This document shows positions 10,372-19,132 of a DNA stretch of 33,905 nt, in pieces. Position 1 is the first letter of the stretch; every line of letters begins with the position of its first letter. A program made the translations under genes and the position numbers. This DNA is from Mycoplasma sp. UBA710 (GTDB lineage: Bacteria > Bacillota_I > Bacilli_A > Mycoplasmatales > Metamycoplasmataceae). The DNA is taken from the NCBI GenBank assembly GCA_002298905.1, contig DBMA01000040.1, forward strand, positions 1 through 33,905, read 5' to 3'. The notes below the pieces were generated by a model. The model had not been told where the DNA came from and did no database searches. It was given only the letters and a program-made list of their open reading frames with translations.

Positions 10372-11138
10372 ATTTAATTAATATGGATTTAAATAAAAAA
10401 GATATTATTATTAATAGAGTAATTTTTTTATTCTCATTTATCTATTTTATTATTCTTCTTTTTTTTATTTTTTATGATGGAATTGCTAAAAAAGGATCTA
10501 GCGGTGTTTCAGGTTTTATAGAACAAGATGCATTAAGAAAAACATTAGGAGATTGATATCAACTAGTTTTTTATACATTTCATATAAATTTATATTTTGT
10601 AATATCAGGGATTTTATATGGTTTTTTTTATCAAAATAAAATAATTCAAAATATGTTTTTTTGTTCATCAAGCTATATGTTGTTATGTTTATTTTCTATG
10701 TTTGTATTTAGTTTTGAATCTTTTATGTATAATTTTTACGAATCATTAAAAACATTATTTGTTCATTTTATTATTCCGGTAACATCATTGATTTTCTTGT
10801 TTATTGTGAGAAATAGAATAATACTTGATTGAAAAATATTATGAATTAATTCATTATACATAACATTTTTTATTGTTTTATCATTAATAATATATTTTAA
10901 TTTTTATTTTTCAGATGACACTTTGTATCCTGGAAAAAATTTGTGAATATATAAATTTCTTGACTACAATGAGCAAATAATGTTTATACCATTAACCACT
11001 TTATATTTAAGTATTATAGGAATAATTATTACCTTGCTTATCTCTCCTTTTGTAGGCATGACAATATTTTTATTTTTTAAAAATTTATTTTTTATAAGAA
11101 TAAATCCTATTATTAAATACAAAAATAAAACGCTTTAA
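10368..11138 (+). CDS. multi-spanning membrane protein of unknown function
   Basis: About 250 residues with six or so hydrophobic segments, starting with a short charged N terminus (DLNKKDIIINR) and then RVIFLFSFIYFIILLFF. It recalls poorly characterised membrane proteins of the agalactiae-type mycoplasmas (I think the MAGa3780 family, not certain). UGA Trp codons occur throughout. Start uncertain: AAAGGA at 10356-10361 is spaced six bases from an AUA at 10368, in frame and overlapping the pheT stop; the first ATG is at 10383, 21 bases beyond the Shine-Dalgarno. A TTG at 10344 is also in frame but has no support. It sits between pheT and comEA, probably co-transcribed with pheST. Confidence 0.75.
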
Positions 11139-11192
11139 ATGATATAATTTAGAATACTAAATTTAATGTTTGGATATGATATTTTCTTTTAA

Positions 11193-11207
11193 AAGGAGAT
11201 ATCTATT
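11193..11207 (+). promoter_or_regulatory. Shine-Dalgarno that places the comEA start at AUU
   Basis: AAGGAG (11193-11198), then ATATCT, then ATT at 11205. An in-frame TAA at 11190-11192 rules out an upstream start. Confidence 0.7.
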
Positions 11208-11705
11208 AAAATAAGAAAAAAAATAATTGTAATATCATTTATAACATTATCAGTTATAAGTGTTATTTCATATTCAATATATCAAATTATTCAAAGTAAT
11301 AAAAAAAATTACTCCATAGATTTACATTATCAAGTTAATGTTGAAGGAGCTATAAATAATCCTGGAATTTATGAATTTAATAAACCAAAAAAGATTAGAG
11401 AAATATTATTTCAAACAAATGTTCTAACTAATGCAGATTTAAATTCTATTGATTTAGAAAAAATAATTGATTATGATTACGATATCATAGTTCCATATAA
11501 GGTTGGAACAATAAAAAAAATTAAATGAAAAAATTTAAGTTCAGTTGAACAATTAGTAAATTTAGGAGTTAAAAATTCAGTTGCTCAAATAATAATTAAT
11601 CATAGAAGACAAAAAGAAACAACAACTTGAGAAGAAATTTTAGCATTAAAAGGTATTGGACCCATTACATTAACTCAATTAAAAGATATAATTGATCTTT
11701 CATAA
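11205..11705 (+). CDS. comEA: ComEA-like competence DNA-binding protein, apparent AUU start
   Basis: 166 residues: a transmembrane helix (about 6-25), an SLBB-like region (QVNVEGAINNPGIYEF) and a C-terminal helix-hairpin-helix (EEILALKGIGPITLTQLKDII). In other bacteria ComEA is the membrane receptor that binds double-stranded DNA during transformation and passes it to ComEC, whose gene follows here directly. The reading frame is open only from 11193 and contains no ATG, GTG or TTG suitable as a start; an AUU lies six bases after a strong AAAAGGAG, so AUU is the best start. Two UGA are read as Trp. There is no methionine codon in the frame at all. Confidence 0.82.
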
Positions 11706-11722
11706 TTTTAACTTTAATTATT

Positions 11723-13012
11723 TTGGAATTTATTTTTTTATTTTTATGTATTAAAAATCAAACAATTATTTGAATATTTTTGATTATTTTCAATTCATTA
11801 TTTATTCTTTATTTATCTTGAAAAATTTTTTTATGCATTATACCTATCTTATTTTTGTTTTTTATTTTATTTCTTTGCATAGATAGTATTAATTCTATTC
11901 AAGAAATAAATGCCAATCTATTGGTATCAGAAAAAATAAATAACGGAATCATTGTAGATTATAAAAATCAAAAAATTTTTATAAGAACAAATCAAATAAT
12001 TAATAATTATGATATTGTAAAAATTAAAAGTACTAATGTTGTTAAAATCAATTTAGAAAATAATAACTTTTATAAATATTTAAAATCTAAAAATGTTAAT
12101 TATCTTGTTGAAGCATCATTAATACAAGTTATTGGACATAAATATTCTATAAATGAAGTTATATTTAATTATTTATCTGAAGATGGAGCATATTATTCCA
12201 GATATGTTCCTCTTATTTTATTAGGAAAAAGATATCCTAAAAATAATATTATTTTAGATAAACTTCAAAATATTTCTTTAATTCACTTATTTACAATATC
12301 AGGATTTCATATTAATATCATTATATTTATTTTAGAAAGAATTTTTAAATGTATAAGAATTCATAATAAATATTTTTATTTTCTTATTTATTTTTCTATA
12401 TTTTTCTATATTTTACTTTTAGATATGCCAATCCCAGCAATGAGAGCTTTTATTTTTAGTTTTTTATGTTTTGTAAATAAAAAGATTTTTAATAAAAAAT
12501 TTCATACATTAAATTTATTATCATTTACAATGTCTATATTCTTTTTTATTAACCCTTATGTTATATATTCACTATCTTTTATTTTTACTTTTTCAATTTC
12601 TTTTGCAATAATATTATTGAATTCATCAACAAGTCAAAAATATAAAAAAATTAAATTTACGATTTTTATTTGATTATTGTCTACTATATTTAATATTTAT
12701 TTAAATAAAGAAATAAACTTTCTATCTTGATTAATAAATATTATTTTTACACCTATAATATCATTTTCATATGTTCTTACTTTCTTCTTTTTTTGAATGA
12801 AACCAATTTTAGATAATTATTATTTGCTTTTAGATATTTTAATTAATATGTTTCAATACATTAAATTAAGTATTAATTTTAATTTAGATTCAAATTTATT
12901 AATTTTATTGTCAAGTTTAATTTACATATTGCTTTTAATTAATATTAAAAAACCAATCATAAAAGATAACAATATATTTTTAAAATTTTATAATTGAACT
13001 GAATTTAATTAA
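11723..13012 (+). CDS. comEC: ComEC-like competence channel, lacking the C-terminal hydrolase domain
   Basis: 429-residue polytopic membrane protein. Three N-terminal hydrophobic segments lead into a soluble beta-rich stretch (about 60-150; DUF4131-like region) and then the competence-domain signature IHLFTISGFHINIIIFI and DMPIPAMRAFIFSF, followed by more transmembrane helices. This is the permease part that would carry single-stranded DNA across the membrane. The usual C-terminal metallo-beta-lactamase-like domain is absent: after the last helix only a short polar tail remains. The start is uncertain; TTG at 11723 is the first conventional candidate, without a Shine-Dalgarno, 17 bases after the comEA stop. 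UGA Trp codons interrupt the frame under the standard code. Confidence 0.85.
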
Positions 13013-13018
13013 AATTTA

Positions 13019-13024
13019 TATAAT
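13019..13024 (+). promoter_or_regulatory. TATAAT box of the glycosyltransferase gene
   Basis: A consensus -10 box ends 11 bases before the ATG at 13036, with no Shine-Dalgarno between: a near-leaderless start. Confidence 0.5.
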
Positions 13025-13035
13025 TAAAAATAATT

Positions 13036-13959
13036 ATGAAACCCTTAACAATTATTATCCCTTGCTATAATATGGAAAAATATATTTTAATTGCTTTAAC
13101 ATCTATTTTAAAACAAAAAAATCAAGAGGAATTTTGTGATGTATTTATAATTGATGACGGATCACAAGATGAATCAAAAAAAATTGTGAAAGAATTTATT
13201 GATAATAATAATTTAAATAATTTTTACTATTATAAAAAAGATAATGGAAATTGAGGTTCTGTAATTAATTTTGCAAAAAATAATTTGAACTTAAATTCTA
13301 AATATGTAACTATATTGGATGCTGATGATTATTATAAGGAAAATTTATTCATAGAATTAAAAAAACATATCAATTATAATTATGATTTAATTTTTACAGG
13401 TTTTTATGAAATTAAAAAAGAATTTAAAATACATAAAGGGTATTTAATTCCAGGAAAAGGTAATGAAAAAATTAAAAAAAAATATATGAGATTTCCTTCT
13501 TTAATTCCGTTGTGCAAATTTTTTAAAACTGATCTATTTGTCCAATTGGATGATTTAGAAGAAAAAGTTTCGTATCAAGATATTATTCTTTGAAATAAAT
13601 TTATTGATATTTCAAATAGTTTTTATTACATCAAAAAAGAATATGGTTATTATTTAAATCATAGAGAAGGAGCAAGTTCAACTCAACCTTTTAATGAACA
13701 AAGAATAAAGGTTATGATGAAAATTATAAATAAATTGTTGATTAATAAAGATATTTATTTAAATGGATATTTAATGGCTTTATTAATGCATTTAAAAAAG
13801 AATACTTCAAAAGAAAAAAGAAAATTTATTATATTAGAAGGACAATTTCAAACAATAAGAAAATTTAAACTTTTATGGTGCCCTTTTGGAACAAGAACAA
13901 TAGTAAAAATAGGTATGTTTTTATATTTAAATAAATTACTAATTAATGGTAGTTTTTAA
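13036..13959 (+). CDS. family 2 glycosyltransferase
   Basis: 307 residues of the GT-A fold: LTIIIPCYNMEKYILIALTSIL at the N terminus, the nucleotide-sugar-binding D40-D41-G-S, and the metal-binding D95-A-D97-D in TILDADDYY. It should transfer a sugar from a nucleotide sugar to a lipid, protein or polysaccharide acceptor; in mycoplasmas such single enzymes make glycolipids or surface glycans, but the acceptor cannot be read from the sequence. There is no transmembrane segment. It lies just after comEC, with its own promoter-like box. It has UGA Trp and one UGG Trp (in LLWCPFGTR). Confidence 0.88.
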
Positions 13960-13981
13960 ATTATTTTTACTATTAATATTT

Positions 13982-13987
13982 TATAAT
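13982..13987 (+). promoter_or_regulatory. TATAAT box of the rpmG-pepP-efp operon
   Basis: A consensus -10 box 53 bases before the rpmG ATG, leaving room for a normal leader with the AAAGGAG Shine-Dalgarno at 14025-14031. Confidence 0.45.
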
Positions 13988-14040
13988 TTATGTAAATTAA
14001 ATATATATCATAGAATTGAATTTTAAAGGAGTTGATTATT

Positions 14041-14193
14041 ATGCCAGCAACAGGAATTACCTTAAGATGCGAAGAATGCAAAATGGAAAACTATATTACT
14101 AAAAAAAATAAAAAAAATACAGTAGAAAAAATAGATTTAAAAAAACATTGTCACAAATGCAATAAACATACTTCTCATAAGGAGAAAAAATAA
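14041..14193 (+). CDS. rpmG: 50S ribosomal protein L33
   Basis: 50-residue zinc-ribbon form of L33: C10-E-E-C13 and C37-H-K-C40 bind the metal, with the basic TKKNKKNT stretch between. It starts at ATG after AAAGGAG. It is the first gene of a short operon; the next start codon follows its stop immediately, and the Shine-Dalgarno of that gene lies within the last L33 codons. Confidence 0.95.
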   Translation: MPATGITLRCEECKMENYITKKNKKNTVEKIDLKKHCHKCNKHTSHKEKK

Positions 14194-15231
14194 ATGATTC
14201 CTCAAAAATTATTTGATGTTTTGAAGGAAAAAAAAGCTGATGCAATAATTTCAGAGTCTCAACAAACTAGAAAGTGATATACAGGCATTAGCACATCAGA
14301 TGGTTGACTAATAATAGAATCTAATAAAGAAGCAACATTATTTGTTGATGGTAGATATGTTGAATATGCCAAAAATAATGCTAAAAATGTTAAAGTAAAT
14401 CTTTTAAAAAAAGATTCTTTTCAGAAATGATTAAAAGATAAAAAATTCAAAAAAATAGCAATTGAAGAAGATTATTTAACAATTGAAAAAAGAGATTTTT
14501 TAAAAAAAATTTTTCAAGAATCTAAAACTTCTGTCACAACTGTCAATGCCCAAAAATTTAGAATAATTAAATCAAATGAAGAAATAAATTACATTCAAAA
14601 AGCAATTGATATTTCTTTAGAGTCTTTTGATATTCTAAAATCTTATCTTAAAGAAGGAGTAACAGAAAAAGAGTTGCAACATAAATTGGAATATATTATG
14701 GTAAGAAAAGGGGCCGAAAAAGAAGCATTTGATTCAATAGTTGCTTTTAATGATTCAACAGCTGAACCTCATCATCATTCTTCAAATAAAACGTTAAAAA
14801 AAGGAGATATGATTACAATTGATTTTGGAGCTAAATATAACGGATATTGTGCAGATATTACAAGAACTTTTATTTATGAAGATCAAGGAAATGAGAAATA
14901 TAAAGAAATTTTAGAAATTGTAGAAGAAGCTGCAAGATTAGGAAGAGAAGCTGTTAAACCAGGTATTAAAGCTAGTGAAATAGATTCTATTTGTAGATCT
15001 TATATCAAATCTAAAGGTTATGAAGAATTCTTTGTTCATTCAACAGGTCATGGATTAGGGATAGATGTTCATGAGTTTCCATATGTATCTGCAACTTCAG
15101 ATATTATATTAGAACCAGGAATGATTATAACAGTTGAACCAGGAATTTATATTGAAAAATTAGGTGGAGCAAGAATTGAAGATGATGTTTTAGTTACTTC
15201 AACAGGTAGCAAAGTATTATCAAGAAAGTAG
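14194..15231 (+). CDS. pepP: Xaa-Pro aminopeptidase (M24 family)
   Basis: Cytoplasmic metallo-aminopeptidase that removes N-terminal residues preceding proline. The 345-residue protein has a creatinase-like N-terminal domain (about 1-125) and a pita-bread catalytic domain with all five metal ligands: D210 (TIDFG), D221 (CADITRTF), H286 (STGHGLG), E315 (VEPGIY) and E329 (ARIEDD). The ATG directly follows the rpmG stop, with AAGGAG eleven bases before it inside rpmG. It has UGA Trp codons. The two-domain layout favours aminopeptidase P over methionine aminopeptidase. It is followed by efp, whose product also concerns proline-rich sequences. Confidence 0.93.
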
Positions 15232-15239
15232 GTATATAT

Positions 15240-15812
15240 ATGATAAGTGTTAATGATTTTAAACCAGGAATTACTTTTCAATTAGATGGTAATTTATTTG
15301 TAGTATTAACAGCTCAACATTCTAAACAAGGAAGAGGACAAGCCAATGTTAAAGCAAAAGTAAAAGATTTAAGAAATGGAACAACAACAATAAAATCTTT
15401 TACAGGTGGAGATAAAGTTCGAAAAGCTCATATTGAATCTATTGCTATGAATTATTTATATAATGATGGACAAAATGCTATATTAATGGATGAAACAACA
15501 TTTGAACAAATTGAAATCCCATTAAAACGTTTGGAATGAGAATTAAACTTTTTAGTTGAAGGATCAAAAGTTAAAGTAAGAAAATTCGAAGATGAAATAT
15601 TAGATATTGAAATTCCTTTAAATATTGAAATCAAAGTTGCTGAAGCTTTTGATGCTGTAAAGGGCAATACAACAACTAATCCACAAAAAAAAGTTGTTTT
15701 AGTAACAGGATATGAATTAGAAGTTCCTATGTTTATTAAACAAGGAGATGTAATTATAGTGTCTACTGAAGAAGGAAAATATATAGGAAAAGGAAAAAAT
15801 AATAATGGTTAA
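15240..15812 (+). CDS. efp: translation elongation factor P
   Basis: Relieves ribosome stalling at consecutive prolines. 190 residues, normal three-domain length: MISVNDFKPGITFQLDG, the domain I loop HSKQGRGQANVKAK, and a C-terminal domain with VTGYELEVPMFIKQGD. The residue at the tip of the loop, which is lysine (and modified) in many bacteria, is Arg32 here, and the usual KPG is KQG. The start is ATG at 15240, eight bases after the pepP stop; the Shine-Dalgarno is weak (AGTAGGT). One UGA Trp. It overlaps the next gene by eight bases. Confidence 0.96.
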
Positions 15813-16113
15813 TAGTTTGGTTCTTCATTCTAATCAAAAAGTATCATTAATAATTGATAAAAAAACATTTGAAGATGTAATAAATTCATTATCAAAAACT
15901 ATTGAAGGAATAAAAATTAATGATTCTAAAACAGAAATTTTGATTAGAGAGAAAGAAAATAATATTTTCTTTGTAATTGAAGTAAAAATATCTTCCAAAT
16001 TAAATATTAGCGAAACAATTAAGTTGATAAAAAATAAAATTGAAATGCATTGCATATTTTTAGTGGATAAAAAACCAAAAAATATTATTATTAATTATGT
16101 TGGCAATTACTAA
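15805..16113 (+). CDS. small Asp23-like protein, 102 aa
   Basis: 102 residues without transmembrane segments. The pattern VSLIIDKKTFEDVINSLS...IEGIKI...FFVIEVKISS and a C-terminal basic-amphipathic part resembles the Asp23/Gls24 family, small alkaline-shock-related proteins found in Firmicutes, and small mycoplasma proteins of this type often found beside efp; the match is by eye only. Its ATG overlaps the end of efp by eight bases and follows AAAGGA, so it is translated in the same operon. It is convergent with the ECF transporter gene, whose stop lies seven bases away. Confidence 0.6.
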   Translation: MVNSLVLHSNQKVSLIIDKKTFEDVINSLSKTIEGIKINDSKTEILIREKENNIFFVIEVKISSKLNISETIKLIKNKIEMHCIFLVDKKPKNIIINYVGNY

Positions 16114-16131
16114 TTTATATTTATATAAATT
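16112..16131. terminator. AT-only inverted repeat between convergent genes
   Basis: Perfect 9+2+9 palindrome made of A and T only, located at the stop codon of the Asp23-like gene and overlapping the stop of the ECF gene. It could be a weak bidirectional terminator; low GC makes it uncertain. Confidence 0.3.
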
Positions 16132-16936
16132 TGTTATCTAATTGTTCATAATTTTTGTATTTTTCAATGATTCTAATTGTAGGAATAGAAATCGTAAAAG
16201 CTATAGGGATTGTTAAATAAGTTTTTGAAACAATACCAAATAATGATAAAGGATATTGTTTGGCAAAGTTTATATTTTTTGAATAAAATCTTTGAGAATA
16301 TTTTAAATAAGCATAAGGACCTCATAATCATCGAAAAATAACAATAATTAGAATAATTAATGATAATATGTATATTTTTTTAATATAACTTCAATCTTTT
16401 GTTAAATAATATTTAATTAAACTATAGATTAAATAACTTAATGTCGATAAACTTAAAAAAATAATTAATATATAAATTGCAACAGGAACAATATTATTTT
16501 TTTGTACTCCTTCATATCTAAATTGATCACTAAATAATTGGAATATAAAAATTATTAATGCACCAATAAGAGCAATTGATATAGTGAAAATAGCAATATA
16601 AATAGATTGTTTATTGTTTCTATATAAACTCATAAAGAGAGAAGAAATAATACTCACTAAAGGAGCAACTATTGCATATTCTATCATTCAATAACCTATA
16701 CCTGTAGTAATAAAACAAAAAATAGTATCACACAAAATAGAAAATACAGCCCCTTTAAATGAACCAAACAATATTCCATTAAATATTCAGAATAATAATT
16801 CCACATTAAAATTTAAAGGTCCTTTAAATATCATATAGCAAGAAAACTTAATGACATTATATAAGGCTAAAAGTATTGACATATATGCTATATCTTTTAT
16901 TGAAAATTTAAAATATTTTAATATTTTATTTGTAAT
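16121..16936 (-). CDS. ECF-transporter S component-like membrane protein, apparent AUU start
   Basis: About 271 residues with five or six hydrophobic segments. The N-terminal part (SIKDIAYMSILLALYNVIKF, then GPLNFNVELLFWIFNGILFGSFKGAVFSILCDTIF) looks like the substrate-binding S component of energy-coupling-factor vitamin transporters, of the kind often annotated in mycoplasmas as an MPN527-type permease. The ligand cannot be told. The frame uses several UGA Trp. Start: an AGAGGTG Shine-Dalgarno lies just before an in-frame ATT at 16936-16934, giving a charged cytoplasmic N terminus; the first ATG (16882) would begin inside the first helix. It follows the DivIVA-like gene by 38 bases in the same direction. 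Confidence 0.7.
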
Positions 16937-16974
16937 ACACCTCTTTTAAAATAAAGTTAGTATTTATATTATAT

Positions 16975-17262
16975 TTAAATTTCATCTTTTTTTGGACTAA
17001 TTGAATCTTTCTCTATATTTGTAATTATTTCTTTTTTTTCATTAGTTGAATTTTTAGTAGCTATTGAAATGTTGGTTTCTTCTAAAATTTTAATTTTATT
17101 TTTTAATTCTTCATTTTGTTTTTTAATCTCATTAAATTTATTTTGAATTTCTTCTAGATCATTAATAATTGAATCTAAAAAAATATCTACATTTACAGGA
17201 CTATATCCATTAATTACTGATTCAAATTTTTGATTTGTTATTTTTTTAATTAATTCTTTCAT
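16975..17262 (-). CDS. DivIVA-domain protein, 95 aa
   Basis: 95 residues: the N terminus KKITNQKFESVINGYSPVNVDIFLDSII matches the DivIVA membrane-binding domain (F..v.nGY...eVD.FLD), followed by a coiled coil (about 35-65) and a charged tail. DivIVA/GpsB relatives recruit other proteins to curved membrane or division sites; here the protein is short and lacks the long tail of Bacillus DivIVA, closer in size to GpsB. A role in a wall-less cell is unclear. It follows tyrS by 10 bases in the same direction and lacks an obvious Shine-Dalgarno. Confidence 0.8.
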   Translation of the reverse strand: MKELIKKITNQKFESVINGYSPVNVDIFLDSIINDLEEIQNKFNEIKKQNEELKNKIKILEETNISIATKNSTNEKKEIITNIEKDSISPKKDEI

Positions 17263-17272
17263 ATTTATAATA

Positions 17273-18514
17273 TTAAAACTTAATAATATAATAATTTTTC
17301 TTTCCTTTTTTAATTATTAGGTATTGATAATTAAAAAATCTCGGAAAAATTTCTTCATTTTCATCTTTTTTTATTATACCATCAACTTGAATCGAACCAC
17401 TAGCAAGCATTTCTCTTGCTTCTCTTTTTGAAGAACAAATTTTTGAATCAATCAACAAATCTATAATTTTTCTTTTTTGTTGTTTATTATCAAATAAAGG
17501 TAAATCATTTAAAATAAGTTCAAGTTGTTCCATTGTAATATCTGTTATTGATTTTGATGAATCAAAAAGAATTTCTGTTATTTCTTTTGCATTAGCTGCT
17601 TGCGTTTTTCCGTGAATATTCTGCACAACCTCAAGAGCAAGAAGTTTTTGAGCTAGTTTTTTCTTAGGGTCTTTTTTATGATAAAACATTATTTTTTCAA
17701 TCTCTTCATCATCTAAAAATGTATATCAGTTTAAAAGTTTTTCTACATCTTCATCTTTTTGGTTAATAAAAAATTGGTACATACTATATGGAGATGTTTT
17801 GTATTTGCTTAGTCAAATAGCACCTTCAACACTTTTACCAAATTTTTTTCCTTCTGAATTTAGTAGTAAATTTAATGTGATTCCCAATGCATTATTTTCA
17901 CCATAAAATTTTCTTATAAATTCTAATCCTGTTGTAATATTTCCTCACTGGTCTGAACCGCCAGCTTGAATTTTAATATTTTTATGCTTATATAAATAAG
18001 AAAAATCATATCCTTGTAATAAAGTATATGTAAATTCCGTAAAAGAAATTCCTTTTTCTAACCTAGATGCTATAGCATCCTTATTAATCATATAATTTAC
18101 ATTTATGTATTTACCAATATCTCGCAAAAAATCTATAATATTCATATTTTTATAAATATTATAATTATCTATTACTTCTAAGCCAAATGATTCAAGCTGT
18201 TCTTTTATAGATTTTTTATTTCTATTTAATGTTTCTTCATCTAATAATTTTCTTTCATCTTCTTTAAAAGAAGGATCACCAATCATTCCTGTGGCCCCTC
18301 CAAGAACTGCATATGATTTTAAACCAACTTTAGAAAATCTTCTTAAAATCGTAATAGGAATATAATTACCTAAATGTAAAGAGTCAGCTGTAGGATCAAA
18401 TCCAATATAAATTCCATCGCCTTCTTTTAAGTTCTTTATCTTATCTTCATTAGTAATGTTGTTAATAATTCCACGTTTTTTTAAATTATCTATTAATTTT
18501 TCTATCTTATTCAT
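17273..18514 (-). CDS. tyrS: tyrosyl-tRNA synthetase
   Basis: Class I synthetase charging tRNA-Tyr. The 413-residue protein shows YIGFDPTADSLHLGN with the HIGH-type HLGN (47-50), GGATGMIGDPS, the tyrosine/ATP-site QAGGSDQWGN, the KMSKS-type KFGKS (224-228) and a C-terminal S4 RNA-binding domain (KICSSKREAREMLASGSIQVDG). Length is normal. Several UGA Trp. The ATG is preceded by TGAGGGTC. It lies between a YtpR-like tRNA-binding protein (upstream, 14 bases) and the DivIVA-like gene. Confidence 0.97.
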
Positions 18515-18528
18515 TATTGACCCTCACA

Positions 18529-19113
18529 TTAAAAAAAGTATGTATCTTGAAGAGACAAATTACTACAATCAACTAAACCATCTTTATCAATGCCAATAGT
18601 TTTATAAGATACAATCATTCCTTCAGATTTAATTTTAAATACTTGGGTATCTAAAATTTTTTGTCCACTAAATGTAATAGTACCATTTGTTGCAAATAAA
18701 TAATTTTGATTTAAATTAATCGAAGAAACATTAGTAATAATTTTCTTTTGAATATTATTGTTGAATAAAACAGTTAATACTTTTAATTTATTATTATGTT
18801 CATGTTGTTGAATATTAATAACTTTCCCAATTTGATAAAAATAATTAAAATCTTCTTCAGTTAAATATTTATCAAATTTTTGTAATAATTTATTTTTAAT
18901 TTCTTGTGTTAAAATGTGATATCCCTCTTTCAAATCAAAATATTTATGATAATTTAAAATATTAATTCCTACCACTTTATTTTTACTAAAAATTAAAATA
19001 AAATCACCATATGTATGAATAGAATATGATTCATCATAAATATCTTTAAATAAGATTAAAGCATTATTTTGATTATCAAAAAAAACATGTTTATTTGTTA
19101 TTGAAACTGGCAT
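18529..19113 (-). CDS. YtpR-like tRNA-binding domain protein
   Basis: 194 residues. The C-terminal half is an OB-fold of the EMAP/tRNA-binding type also found in PheT and MetRS (QIGKVINIQQHEHNNKLKVLTV ... IITNVSSINLNQNYLFATNG ... SEGMIVSYKTIGI); the N-terminal half resembles the DUF4479 region of Bacillus YtpR. The role is unknown, probably binding tRNA or another structured RNA. It is followed by tyrS after 14 bases, so the two are likely co-transcribed. A TATAAT on the minus strand ends exactly seven bases before the ATG with no Shine-Dalgarno, so its own transcript would be leaderless. Confidence 0.83.
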   Translation of the reverse strand: MPVSITNKHVFFDNQNNALILFKDIYDESYSIHTYGDFILIFSKNKVVGINILNYHKYFDLKEGYHILTQEIKNKLLQKFDKYLTEEDFNYFYQIGKVINIQQHEHNNKLKVLTVLFNNNIQKKIITNVSSINLNQNYLFATNGTITFSGQKILDTQVFKIKSEGMIVSYKTIGIDKDGLVDCSNLSLQDTYFF

Positions 19114-19120
19114 ATATTAA

Positions 19121-19126
19121 ATTATA
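19121..19126 (-). promoter_or_regulatory. TATAAT box giving a leaderless start for the YtpR-like gene
   Basis: A consensus TATAAT on the minus strand separated from the ATG (19113) by only seven bases, the usual distance to the transcription start, so transcription should begin at or next to the A of ATG. Confidence 0.5.
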
Positions 19127-19132
19127 AAATAT

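Noticed and set aside
16937..16974. Vitamin riboswitch before the ECF S-component gene
   Set aside because: Only 38 bases separate it from the upstream gene, too short for any known vitamin riboswitch.
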